Positions 8,496 through 16,056 are shown, numbered from the stretch's first letter. The stretch is 30,255 bases of DNA from CAYQSU01 sp964420325 (GCA_964420325.1 CAYQSU010000041.1:1-30255), one strand, 5' to 3'. Notes: generated from the sequence alone by a model not told the origin. Program-made: numbers and translations.

Positions 8496-10390
8496 CCGGC
8501 GTCGTCGATCTCGACGGCCTCGACCGGAAGCCGGCGCGGGCCGGCCTCGAGCGCGCGCTCGAGCGTCTGGCGCCGCGCGGCCCCGACGGTCGCGGCATCT
8601 GGGCCGACGAGCGGTGCGCCCTCGGCCACACGCGGCTTGCCGTCATCGATCTGTCGGACGCGGCGGCCCAGCCGATGGCCGGTCACGGCCGGGTGGTGAC
8701 CTTCAACGGCGAGATCTACAATTTCGCGGAGCTGCGCGCGCGGCTCGCCGCCGAAGGCTTTCGCTTCCGGAGCCGGTCCGACACCGAGGTGCTGCTCGCC
8801 GGCTGGGCGGCCTGGGGAGCGGGACTCCTGGACAGACTGGTCGGCATGTTCGCGTTCGCGCTGTGGGATGCGGGCAAGCGGGAGCTGGTGCTGGCCCGCG
8901 ACCGCTTCGGCAAGAAGCCGCTGGTCTTCCACCACGCCGAGAAGCGGCTCTGCTTCGCCTCCGACCTGGTGGCGCTGGGGCGCATCGCCGGCGGCCTCGG
9001 CGGCATCGACCCGACGGCGCTGCACCTTTTGTTCCAGTTCACGTTCATCCCGGAGCCGTGGACCATCGCCGCCGATGCACGCAAGCTTCCGGCCGGCCAT
9101 TTTGCGGTGCTGAGCGCGGACGGGCTCGCGGTGCGCCGCTGGTACCGCCTCGGCCGCGCGCACGGCCCTCGCTACGACGACGAGGGGGCGGCCGCCGAGG
9201 ACCTGCGGCAGCGGCTCGATGCCGCCGTGCGCGACCGCCTGGTGGCCGACGTGCCGGTGGGGGCCTTCCTCTCGGGCGGCATCGATTCGGCGATCGTCGC
9301 CGCGTCGCTGGCGGCACAGGAGCGCCGCGTGCGCACCTTCACCGTCGGCTTCGCCGGCAGCCCGGGCTACTACGAGGAGCGGCCGCAGGCGAAGGCCGTC
9401 GCCCGGCACCTGGGCCTCGACCACGCCGAGATCGAGGTCGGACCGGAGGAGATGCGGGCCGTGCTCGACCGGGTGTTCGAGGCCCTCGACGAGCCGTTCG
9501 CCGACTCCTCGGCGATCCCGTCCTACATCCTGTGCCGGGAGACGCGGAGCGAGGTCACGGTCGCCTTGAGCGGCGACGGCGCCGACGAGGTGTTCGGCGG
9601 CTATCGCAAGTACGTGGGCGAGCTGTGGGCCGAGCGCTACCGAAGGCTGCCGGGCCGGCTCCGCGGCCGCCTGATCGAGCCGCTGGCCGACGCGCTGCCG
9701 GAGGGCAAGGACAGCGCCTGGCGCGAGCGCGCCCGCAGGCTTCGCCGCTTCGTCGCCCATGCCGGCAAGGACGCGGCGGCGCGGCACGCCGGCTGGGCGA
9801 CGCGGATCGACGCAGGCGAGCTCGAACGCCTGTTCGATCCCGCGGTCGCCGCGGCCGCCGCCACGCCCGAGGCGCTGGTCGAAGACCTCCGCCAGGAGGC
9901 GGGAGGCGAGGACCCGATCAACGCCATGCTGGCCACCGACCTGGCCCTGGTGCTGCCGGGCGACATGCTGGTCAAGGTCGACCGCATGAGCATGGCGCAC
10001 GGCCTCGAGGTGCGCTGCCCCTTCCTCGATCACCGGGTGGTCGAATGTGCGGCGGCGATGCCGGGACGCTTCAAGCTCAAGGGCCGGACGGGCAAGCGAA
10101 TCCTCCGCCGCGCCTTCGCCGACCGACTGCCGGCCGAGGTGTTCCGTCGGCCGAAGAAGGGCTTCGAGGTGCCGATCGCGACCTGGCTCGCGGGTGAGCT
10201 TCGCGACCTCACGCTCGGCGCCGTCGACCCGGAACGCCTCAAGCGCCAAGGCCTGTTCCGGCCCGAGGTGCCGCGGCGCTGGCTCGCCGATCTCGACGCC
10301 GGACGTCGCGACACGGCATCGCTGTTGTGGACGCTGGTGACGTTTCAGGCGTGGGCGGACCGGCAGCCGGCGCTGAGCCTCGCCGCCTGA
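8483..10390 (+). CDS. asnB: Asparagine synthase-type glutamine amidotransferase
   Basis: This 635-residue protein has a class II glutaminase domain beginning M-C-G-I-A-G-V-V-D-L, in which Cys2 becomes the N-terminal nucleophile, with G-P-D-G-R-G-I-W and F-N-G-E-I-Y-N. The synthetase domain follows with the ATP pyrophosphatase loop S-G-G-I-D-S (264-269) and A-L-S-G-D-G-A-D-E-V-F-G-G-Y. All key residues are present. It overlaps the upstream glycosyltransferase by 13 nt and is the last gene of the operon. AsnB homologues at the end of glycan loci can amidate a uronic acid (as proposed for WbpS-type proteins) instead of aspartate. With a WbpE-like aminotransferase in the same operon I favour sugar amidation, but plain asparagine synthesis cannot be excluded. 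Confidence 0.92.
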   Translation: MCGIAGVVDLDGLDRKPARAGLERALERLAPRGPDGRGIWADERCALGHTRLAVIDLSDAAAQPMAGHGRVVTFNGEIYNFAELRARLAAEGFRFRSRSDTEVLLAGWAAWGAGLLDRLVGMFAFALWDAGKRELVLARDRFGKKPLVFHHAEKRLCFASDLVALGRIAGGLGGIDPTALHLLFQFTFIPEPWTIAADARKLPAGHFAVLSADGLAVRRWYRLGRAHGPRYDDEGAAAEDLRQRLDAAVRDRLVADVPVGAFLSGGIDSAIVAASLAAQERRVRTFTVGFAGSPGYYEERPQAKAVARHLGLDHAEIEVGPEEMRAVLDRVFEALDEPFADSSAIPSYILCRETRSEVTVALSGDGADEVFGGYRKYVGELWAERYRRLPGRLRGRLIEPLADALPEGKDSAWRERARRLRRFVAHAGKDAAARHAGWATRIDAGELERLFDPAVAAAAATPEALVEDLRQEAGGEDPINAMLATDLALVLPGDMLVKVDRMSMAHGLEVRCPFLDHRVVECAAAMPGRFKLKGRTGKRILRRAFADRLPAEVFRRPKKGFEVPIATWLAGELRDLTLGAVDPERLKRQGLFRPEVPRRWLADLDAGRRDTASLLWTLVTFQAWADRQPALSLAA

Positions 10391-10430
10391 GACGGGCAGG
10401 GTGGAGAGCGGCCCCTTCTCAGCGCCCGTC
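10391..10430. terminator. Possible bidirectional hairpin terminator
   Basis: Inverted repeat GACGGGC (10391-10397) and GCCCGTC (10424-10430) directly follow the asnB stop. The second arm covers the last codons of the converging GcrA-like gene. There is no T-tract on either side, so the terminator role rests on position between converging genes. Confidence 0.35.
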
Positions 10431-10646
10431 CTTCGCCGCCCGCCAGACGAGGTCGTGATGCTCGGCGCAGAACGACGAGCCGAGCCTGGTCGGCCGGCCG
10501 CAGATGACGAACTGGCCGAACCGCTGCCGGCGCAGGATCCACCGGCACGACGCGGTGCCGGCCTCGCGCAGCGAGGTCTCGTGGGGGTCACGAGAGCATT
10601 CGAAGTCCTTGGGCATCAGAGCACGCTCGATCGCCGTGGGATACAC
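10419..10646 (-). CDS. Small protein with GcrA-type C-terminal Cys/His motif
   Basis: This 75-residue protein has C34-R-W, C49-G, C60 and H63 in the spacing C-x14-C-x10-C-x2-H. I recall the same spacing, with matching C-[KR]-W, F-x-x-C-G and C-x-x-H contexts, at the C-terminus of GcrA, the alphaproteobacterial cell-cycle regulator that works with sigma70 at methylated promoters. The usual N-terminal helix-turn-helix DNA-binding part of GcrA (~170 residues) is absent. The GTG start at 10646 is preceded by GAGG (10654-10657) at 7-nt spacing, better than the internal ATG at 10616. The gene converges on asnB. It may be a zinc-binding partner protein or a decayed GcrA paralogue. Function is unknown. 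Confidence 0.68.
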   Translation of the reverse strand: MYPTAIERALMPKDFECSRDPHETSLREAGTASCRWILRRQRFGQFVICGRPTRLGSSFCAEHHDLVWRAAKDGR

Positions 10647-10721
10647 CCGTTTACCTCAATCAGATAAGCGAGGCGCGGCAAAAGCCAAGTCCGCCGATGC
10701 GATCGGCTGCCGTCGCGGCGG

Positions 10722-11483
10722 TCAATCGATCGCAACATTGTCGATGAGGCGCGTGCGGCCGAGCCAGGCCGCCGCCAGCACGCGGCCCCGACGGCCGCCG
10801 CCGCTGCATTCGTCGAGCGTCTCGGCGTCACGGACGGCGACGTAGTCGACCCTGGCGAAGCCCGCGGCCAAGAGCTCCTCCGTTCCCCAGCGCGCCCACT
10901 CGCCGGCATCGGTGCCGTGCGCCGCACCGCGGGCGACCGCCGAAAGGGTGCGGTACAGCGCCGGGGCGAGGGCGCGCTCCGCGGGCGTGAGGTAGGCATT
11001 GCGCGAGGAGAGCGCGAGCCCATCGTGCTCGCGGACCGTCGCCGCGCCCTCGATGCGGACCGGCACGTGGAGATCGCGCACCAGCCGGCGGATCACCTGG
11101 AGCTGCTGGTAGTCCTTCTCGCCGAAGACGGCGACATCCGGCAACGCCTGCAGGAGCAGCTTGGTGACCACGGTGGCGACGCCGGTAAAGAAGCCGGGCC
11201 GGAACGCGCCTTCGAGAATGTCGCCGAGGCCGGGCACCGAGACCCGTGTCACCGATCCCGGCGGGTACATCTCGGCGACCGAGGGGGCGAACAGGAGGTG
11301 GGTGCCGGCGGCCTCGAGCAAGGCCTGGTCTTTCGCCTCGTCGCGCGGGTAGACGTCGAAGTCCTCGTTGGGGCCGAACTGGGTGGGGTTGACGAACAGG
11401 CTGACGCAGGTGCGGCCGGCGGCGGCCAGGGCGCACCGGACCAGCGACAGGTGGCCGGCGTGGAGCGCCCCCATCGTCGGCAC
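10722..11483 (-). CDS. panC: Pantoate-beta-alanine ligase (pantothenate synthetase)
   Basis: PanC joins pantoate and beta-alanine using ATP to make pantothenate, the coenzyme A precursor. The sequence has the nucleotidyltransferase motif T-M-G-A-L-H-A-G-H-L-S-L, F-V-N-P-T-Q-F, F-G-E-K-D-Y-Q-Q-L, the KMSKS-like L-S-S-R-N and the end A-W-L-G-x-T-R-L-I-D-N. The coordinates use the first conventional start, a GTG at 11483, giving 253 residues. That start removes about 25 residues which the same frame still encodes upstream and which resemble a normal PanC N-terminus (I-V-R-T-V-G-D-L-R-D-R-I ... E-T-V-A-L-V). No ATG, GTG or TTG exists there. The true gene probably begins near 11561 at an ATC codon (279 residues, normal length), overlapping the panB end by 22 nt. 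Product assignment is secure; the start is not. Confidence 0.93.
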   Translation of the reverse strand: MPTMGALHAGHLSLVRCALAAAGRTCVSLFVNPTQFGPNEDFDVYPRDEAKDQALLEAAGTHLLFAPSVAEMYPPGSVTRVSVPGLGDILEGAFRPGFFTGVATVVTKLLLQALPDVAVFGEKDYQQLQVIRRLVRDLHVPVRIEGAATVREHDGLALSSRNAYLTPAERALAPALYRTLSAVARGAAHGTDAGEWARWGTEELLAAGFARVDYVAVRDAETLDECSGGGRRGRVLAAAWLGRTRLIDNVAID

Positions 11484-11539
11484 GAGAGCGACGGTCTCGC
11501 CGTCCCGCCGCCACTCGGCGATGCGATCGCGGAGATCGC

Positions 11540-12442
11540 CTACGGTCCGAACGATATCGATTTGAGCCCCATCGGCACGACGGTGGACTCCTCGGCCGGC
11601 TCGCCTTCGGGTGCACGCCGTGCGGTGCCAACGCCGAAGCAGTGCTCGAGGGTGGGAAAGCGACCGGTGCGCACGTCCTCGGCATACGCCCTCGCCGCCG
11701 CGGCGATCTGCTGGCCGAGCTCGGCGTAGCGCTTGACGAACCTCGGCTTGAAGCCCGAGAACAGCCCGGTCAGGTCCTCGGTCACCAGGATCTGGCCGTC
11801 ACAGGCCGGCGACGCGCCGATGCCGATCGTCGGGATCGCGATGGCCTCGGTGATCGCCCTCGCCAGCGGCTCGACCGTGCCCTCGATCACCGTGGCGAAG
11901 GCGCCGGCGTCGGCCACCGCCCTGGCGTCCTGCATGATGCCTTCGGCCTCCTTGTCCTCGCGCCCCAGCGACCGGAAGCCGCCGGCGGTGTTCACCGACT
12001 GCGGCAGGAGGCCGATGTGGCCGAGCACCGGGATGCCGCGGCCGACGAGGAAACGGATGGTCTCCGCCATCTCGACGCCGCCCTCGAGCTTGACGCCGGC
12101 GCAGCCGACCTCCTTCATCACCTTGGCGGCGTTGCGGAAGGCCTTCTCCGGCGACTCCTGATAGGTGCCGAACGGCATGTCGACGATGACGCATGCCTTG
12201 CGCGAGCCGCGCATGACCGCCTGGCCGTGGGCGATCATCATGTCGAGGGTGACGCCGAGGGTGGAGTCCATGCCGTAGAGCACCATCCCCAGCGAGTCGC
12301 CGACCAGGAGAAGATCGACGTGCTCGTCGAGCAGGACGGCGGTCAGGCTGGTGTAGGCCGTCAGGCAGACGATACGCTCGCCACCCTTGCGCGCCCGGAG
12401 CTGCGGCACGGTGACCTTCTTCCACTGCGTCTGGACGCTCAC
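11540..12442 (-). CDS. panB: 3-methyl-2-oxobutanoate hydroxymethyltransferase
   Basis: PanB transfers a hydroxymethyl group from 5,10-methylene-THF to alpha-ketoisovalerate, giving ketopantoate. The 300-residue protein has the family motifs in order: C-L-T-A-Y-T, V-G-D-S-L-G-M-V-L-Y-G (first metal Asp), V-D-M-P-F-G-T-Y (second Asp), K-L-E-G-G, G-H-I-G-L-L-P-Q-S, V-I-E-G-T-V and I-G-I-G-A-S. The C-terminus after ~270 (from about G-T-A-R-R-A-P-E-G) is a short tail beyond the usual core. The GTG start at 12442 follows a GGAGGA about 10 nt upstream. panC follows immediately, so the two enzymes probably share one transcript. No panD or panE is in the window. Confidence 0.96.
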   Translation of the reverse strand: MSVQTQWKKVTVPQLRARKGGERIVCLTAYTSLTAVLLDEHVDLLLVGDSLGMVLYGMDSTLGVTLDMMIAHGQAVMRGSRKACVIVDMPFGTYQESPEKAFRNAAKVMKEVGCAGVKLEGGVEMAETIRFLVGRGIPVLGHIGLLPQSVNTAGGFRSLGREDKEAEGIMQDARAVADAGAFATVIEGTVEPLARAITEAIAIPTIGIGASPACDGQILVTEDLTGLFSGFKPRFVKRYAELGQQIAAAARAYAEDVRTGRFPTLEHCFGVGTARRAPEGEPAEESTVVPMGLKSISFGP

Positions 12443-12652
12443 CTTGTTGTTCTCCTCCCGCTAACGCAGCCGACACTCTACTGCGACTCGCTCGCGTGCG
12501 ATAGAGGTATTCGCATACGCGAAATGCAGCCGACCGTTGCCCGCGCGACATGCGGGACGGCGCCGATTCGCGGGACCGAACGGCCCTCGCCGCTGCCGCG
12601 GCTCGAAGGCCCGATTGATCGGCCGGGCCAAGGCTGTTAGGACCGTTGGCCG

Positions 12653-13837
12653 ATGGCGACCACGGGAGGGACGAGCAAGGTGGGTCAGAACTCCGGCGAC
12701 CTTTTCCCCGCGACCGCCGGCGCGGACGCCCCCTCGGGTGCGGGCCGCAGGACGGGCATCCTCGCTTCCCAGGAAATCCGCTCGCTGATCCGCGGCCGCG
12801 AGATCCAGGCGTCGGCGGAGATCCTCGAGGATCAGATCCAGCCGGCGAGCCTCGATCTCCGCCTTGGGCGCATCGCCTACAGGGTGCGGGCGAGCTTCCT
12901 GCCCGGCCCATCCGCCAGCGTGATGCAGCGCATCTGCGACTTCGGGATGCACGAGATCGACCTCGCCGGTGGCGCCGTCCTCGAGCGCGGCTGCGTCTAC
13001 ATCGTGCCGCTCATGGAGTGCCTCGCGCTGAAGAGCCGGATGTCCGGCACCGCCAATCCCAAGAGCTCGACCGGCCGTCTCGACATCTTCACCCGGCTGA
13101 TCACCGACGGCGCGTCCGTCTTCGATCAGGTCGCGAGCGGCTATCGCGGGCCTCTCTACGTCGAGATCTCGCCCCGGACCTTCAGCATCGTCGTTTCGGT
13201 GGCGACGCGCCTCAACCAGCTCCGCCTGCAGCGCGGAAGTCCCCAGGCCAGCGACACGTCCTTGCGTCGCCTGCACCAGTCGGTGCGGCTGGTCGACGCC
13301 CTGCCGGGCACCGAGGACATCGACCGCGGCATCGCCGTCACCGTCGATCTCAAGGGGGACGAGAACGGCCTCGTCGGCTACCGCGCCCGGCGCCACACCG
13401 ACCTTATCGATCTCGCCAGGGTCGGCCACTATGAGGTGGCCGAGTTCTGGGAGCCGGTTCGGCCGGATGCGCGGGGCACCATCGTTCTCAATCCGGGCGA
13501 CTTCTACATCCTGGCATCGAAGGAGGCGGTGACGGTGCCGCCCGATCACGCCGCGGAGATGTGCGCCTACGACACCCAGGTCGGCGAGTTCCGCGTCCAC
13601 TACGCGGGTTTCTTCGACCCCGGATTCGGCTACGCGGACTGCGAGGGCGCGGGCTCCCGGGCGGTGCTCGAGATCCGCTCGTTCGAGGTGCCGTTCGTTC
13701 TGCGCGACGGCCAGCTCGTCGGGCGGCTGGTCTACGAGCGGCTGACCGCCGTGCCCGACAAGCTCTACGGGCCCGGCATCGGCTCGTCCTACCAGCGCCA
13801 GGGGCTGCAACTCGCCAAGCAGTTCAAGCGGCCGTAG
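12653..13837 (+). CDS. dcd: dCTP deaminase, long two-domain form
   Basis: This 394-residue protein matches the long 2'-deoxycytidine 5'-triphosphate deaminase of alphaproteobacteria, which deaminates dCTP to dUTP in dTMP synthesis and carries N- and C-terminal halves of the dUTPase/Dcd fold. Visible signatures are I-Q-P-A-S-L-D-L-R-L-G, the first-half S-R-M-S-G-T-A-N-P-K-S-S-T-G-R-L-D with its Ser-rich substrate loop, and the second-half H-Y-A-G-F-F-D-P-G-F-G-Y. The ATG at 12653 follows TAGGA; a GTG nearer the conserved core (about codon 10) is a possible alternative, since the first ~35 residues are low-complexity. It is divergent from panB. The 210-nt gap between them holds only a small TTCGC-ATAC-GCGAA inverted repeat (12510-12523) and no confident promoter. 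Confidence 0.92.
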   Translation: MATTGGTSKVGQNSGDLFPATAGADAPSGAGRRTGILASQEIRSLIRGREIQASAEILEDQIQPASLDLRLGRIAYRVRASFLPGPSASVMQRICDFGMHEIDLAGGAVLERGCVYIVPLMECLALKSRMSGTANPKSSTGRLDIFTRLITDGASVFDQVASGYRGPLYVEISPRTFSIVVSVATRLNQLRLQRGSPQASDTSLRRLHQSVRLVDALPGTEDIDRGIAVTVDLKGDENGLVGYRARRHTDLIDLARVGHYEVAEFWEPVRPDARGTIVLNPGDFYILASKEAVTVPPDHAAEMCAYDTQVGEFRVHYAGFFDPGFGYADCEGAGSRAVLEIRSFEVPFVLRDGQLVGRLVYERLTAVPDKLYGPGIGSSYQRQGLQLAKQFKRP

Positions 13838-13870
13838 GGCTGGGCCCCCGGCAGCTCGACCGGGAGCCCT
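13836..13870. terminator. Hairpin between converging dcd and dsrE-like genes
   Basis: The arms AGGGCT (13836-13841) and AGCCCT (13865-13870) enclose a second stem CCCGG (13847-13851) and CCGGG (13860-13864), with a five-base bulge on one side. The structure begins at the dcd stop codon and sits just before the end of the converging gene. No T-run follows, so termination is inferred from position. Confidence 0.42.
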
Positions 13871-13876
13871 CGCCCG

Positions 13877-14317
13877 TCAGTAGGACATCACCTTGGTCGC
13901 CGGCGCCATCTGCAGCTTGATGGTCTCCGGGCCGCCGGGCCTGACGCCCTCGATCCAGTCGGCCTCGGTCATGCCGGCCTCCTTCGTGCACATGCCGCAG
14001 GCATACACCGTGGCGCCCTTGGCGATGAGGTCCGCCAGCATCTGCCTCGGCGGTTTCCCGCTGCTTGCGCCGGCCGCCTGGGGCGCCGTCTTGTGGGCGA
14101 GGCGGACGCCGCGGACATTGAGAAAGACGGCGACCGGATGGCCCATCTTGATGACGTTCTCGGCATAGAAGAACGCCATCTCCGCGGCCCAGACGTCGTC
14201 GGTGGTCACGTTCAGGAACAGGCTCGTCCTGTCCTCGTCCGAGGCCGCTTGCGGCACCGGCAGCGTCCATGCGAGCACACAGGCGAGAACGAGAAGCCAT
14301 CTTCGCAGGATCGTCAT
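13877..14317 (-). CDS. Periplasmic DsrE-family protein
   Basis: This 146-residue protein has a Sec signal peptide (R-R-W-L-L-V-L-A-C-V-L-A-W, about residues 5-25). A DsrE/DsrF-like fold follows: F-L-N-V-T-T-D-D-V-W-A-A-E-M-A-F-F-Y-A, G-H-P-V-A-V-F-L-N, then C107-G-M-C110. DsrE relatives handle sulfur or thiols in the cytoplasm; this one appears to be exported and has a CxxC pair that could bind copper or exchange thiols. The ATG at 14317 has AAGGAG at 7-nt spacing, and the AAGGAG is part of the last codons of the PCuAC gene, whose stop lies 4 nt upstream. Translation is therefore tightly coupled to the copper chaperone. The precise role is not known. Confidence 0.82.
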   Translation of the reverse strand: MTILRRWLLVLACVLAWTLPVPQAASDEDRTSLFLNVTTDDVWAAEMAFFYAENVIKMGHPVAVFLNVRGVRLAHKTAPQAAGASSGKPPRQMLADLIAKGATVYACGMCTKEAGMTEADWIEGVRPGGPETIKLQMAPATKVMSY

Positions 14318-14321
14318 CGCG

Positions 14322-14813
14322 TTACTCCTTCGGTCCATGTCCATGGCCATGCCCCATGGCGCCGGCCTTTCTGACCTCGACGTCGACGGTGACCGTGCCC
14401 GCGGTCTCGAAATCGAGAGTCAGCGGAAAACTCTCTCCCTCGGCGAGCGGCTGGCGCAGGCCGATCAGCATCACGTGCAGGCCGCCGGGCTTGAGCTCGG
14501 CGGCTCCGCCGGCCGGCACCGCGATGGCGTCGACGGCGCGCATCTTCATCACGTCGCCGTCCTGAATGTGCGTGTGCAGCTCGACCGTGTCGGCGACGTC
14601 GGCGGCCGCCGAAACGAGCCGGTCGTCCTTCGCGCCCCTGTTCTCGACGGTCATGTAGGCCGCCCCGGCCTTCACCATCACCGGCGAGGCTCGCGCCCAG
14701 GGCTCCTTGATCAGGATGTCCCCGACTGCGGCATCGCCGGCCAGGGCGAGGTTGAGGCCGCCCGCCATCAGCGCGACAGCGACGGCACCCACGTGTCGAA
14801 AGCGTCTCGGCAT
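14322..14813 (-). CDS. PCuAC copper chaperone
   Basis: This 163-residue periplasmic PCuAC protein (DUF461) delivers Cu(I) toward cytochrome oxidase assembly and copper homeostasis. After a signal peptide (to about residue 26, A-L-A-G-D) comes the family copper motif in exact spacing: H80-x10-M91-x21-H113-x-M115. The conserved start of the mature fold, W-A-R-A-S-P, is also present. The extreme C-terminus is His-rich (G-H-G-H-G-H-G), an extra metal-binding tail. The ATG at 14813 has GAGAGGA at 7-nt spacing; the longer frame to 15092 lacks support. The gene lies between a DUF2946-like gene and the DsrE-like gene on the same strand. Confidence 0.93.
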   Translation of the reverse strand: MPRRFRHVGAVAVALMAGGLNLALAGDAAVGDILIKEPWARASPVMVKAGAAYMTVENRGAKDDRLVSAAADVADTVELHTHIQDGDVMKMRAVDAIAVPAGGAAELKPGGLHVMLIGLRQPLAEGESFPLTLDFETAGTVTVDVEVRKAGAMGHGHGHGPKE

Positions 14814-14901
14814 TGATCTGTCCTCTCCGATCCGAACGCAACCAGGAGACCTCCCCGATTCCGAGGAGGCTCCTCCCCAATGGTCCCGAAGCCTTCGGTA
14901 A

Positions 14902-15315
14902 TCAGGCAGGCGAGGGCGGCGCGCGGGCCTGCCAGGCGTGCCGACCGGCGGGCTCGGGGACGGCACCCGACGCGAGCCGGGAGCGATCCTTTGCGGACGG
15001 CGACGGTGGATGCGCAGCCGCGAGCGCGGGCTGAAGAAGCAGGTGGCCGAGGGCGATGATCTGGCAGATCGGACAGAACGGCCGTTCAGCATCGGTGCGG
15101 CCCTCGCCGTCGTGTGTCGGCTCGGACGGCGAGCCCGAGGCCTTGCAGACGATCAGGGAGGCGCTGCCGGAGGCGAGGCCAGGACTCGGAACGGTCTGGG
15201 CGAGCGGGATCAGAAGGTGCAGGGCGAGGGCGAGGAATCCGCACCAGGCGCCAAACCTTCGCAAGTGCAGGCCCGGCCGGCAGACGCCGGCACGCGTCGT
15301 CGTGACCGCTCGCAC
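14902..15315 (-). CDS. DUF2946-like membrane-anchored protein
   Basis: This 137-residue protein has an N-terminal hydrophobic segment (G-A-W-C-G-F-L-A-L-A-L-H-L-L-I-P-L, about 22-39) and a P-F-C81-P-I-C84-Q motif followed by a second weakly hydrophobic stretch. This layout fits DUF2946 proteins, short exported proteins of unknown function that often occur with copper genes. The GTG start at 15315 is preceded by GGAGGAGAGG. An 88-nt gap separates it from the PCuAC gene; the gap holds a GAGGAG-G-CTCCTC palindrome at 14863-14875 and no coding. The family call is from overall layout and the CPxC motif, so it is moderate. Copper sensing or metal delivery is inferred from the neighbour. Confidence 0.68.
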   Translation of the reverse strand: MRAVTTTRAGVCRPGLHLRRFGAWCGFLALALHLLIPLAQTVPSPGLASGSASLIVCKASGSPSEPTHDGEGRTDAERPFCPICQIIALGHLLLQPALAAAHPPSPSAKDRSRLASGAVPEPAGRHAWQARAPPSPA

Positions 15316-15344
15316 CCTCTCCTCCGGTTCACGCCTTCCGGCGG

Positions 15345-15373
15345 GGTGTAACGGGAATCTCGCGGCAGTTCAA
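15345..15373 (-). promoter_or_regulatory. Candidate sigma70-type promoter for the copper operon
   Basis: Read on the minus strand: TTGAAC (15373-15368), a 17-nt spacer, then TACACC (15350-15345). It lies 30 nt before the DUF2946-like GTG start. The -10 matches the consensus at only three positions, so it is a candidate. Confidence 0.35.
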
Positions 15374-15435
15374 CAACGGCTGGGCGCGGTCGCCGGTGGC
15401 GCTAGACTGCTCGTCGCCGACTGCGGGAGGATGCG

Positions 15436-16056
15436 ATGACCAAAGGGCGGGAAGCCGGCTCCGGCGACGTCGGCCCGCACCGCAGGCCGCGGATCGCGGT
15501 CACCGGCAGTGCCGGCGTCGGCAAGACCACGCTCGGCCGGCGCCTGGCCGAGACGGTGGGCGTGCCGTTCGTTGCGGAAGGGATGCGCGAGCGCGTCGAG
15601 GGCGGGCTCGATCTTCACGCGCTCGGCCGGGAGGGCCTGCGGGCGATGCTCCTCGAGTTGCTCGAAGAGATGGAGGCCAGGGCGCGGCACGCCGTGGCGA
15701 GGAGCGGAGGGTTCGTCGCCGACCGCTGCGCCGTCGACGTCGCCGCGTTCTGGCTCTATTACGGGTACGGCACCGACGGCGCCGCCACCGAACGCCTGTT
15801 CTCCAGGGTCAGGGATCGCCTCGATCCTCTCGACCTCGTCGTCGTCCTGCCGTGGGGCGCGATCCCGCTCGCCGCCGACGGCGTCCGCAGCGCCAATCCG
15901 TGGCTGCAACTGCATTATCAGACGGTGCTGGAAGGGCTGTTGCGGCGCTGGCTGCCCGAAGCCCGCGTCGCCCTCCTGCCCACCACGGTGACCGAGCTGG
16001 AGCGCAGGCTCGACCTGGTCCTGAGCCTTTGGGAGCGCACTCAGAGGGTTGGCTGA
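15436..16056 (+). CDS. NadR/AAA_28-like P-loop ATPase or kinase
   Basis: This 206-residue protein has a Walker A motif G24-S-A-G-V-G-K30-T-T-L, then E-G-M-R-E-R-V near residue 50. A D-R-C-A-V-D-V-A-A-F-W-L-Y-Y segment matches the substrate-side region of NadR-type ribosylnicotinamide kinase and related AAA_28 proteins. A late V-L-P-W-G-A-I-P-L strand follows. It is a small soluble ATP-binding protein that probably phosphorylates a nucleoside or similar small molecule, but the substrate is not evident. The ATG at 15436 follows GGGAGG at 5-nt spacing. The 3' end overlaps the converging next gene by 16 nt. A simple regulatory ATPase role is also possible. Confidence 0.78.
   Translation: MTKGREAGSGDVGPHRRPRIAVTGSAGVGKTTLGRRLAETVGVPFVAEGMRERVEGGLDLHALGREGLRAMLLELLEEMEARARHAVARSGGFVADRCAVDVAAFWLYYGYGTDGAATERLFSRVRDRLDPLDLVVVLPWGAIPLAADGVRSANPWLQLHYQTVLEGLLRRWLPEARVALLPTTVTELERRLDLVLSLWERTQRVG

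Noticed and set aside
10401..10667. An 88-residue plus-strand frame opposite the GcrA-like gene
   Set aside because: The minus strand has the ordered Cys/His motif and a good start; the plus frame has neither.
12510..12523. TTCGC-ATAC-GCGAA inverted repeat between panB and dcd as an operator
   Set aside because: Arms of only five bases in GC-rich DNA and no promoter nearby to give it meaning.
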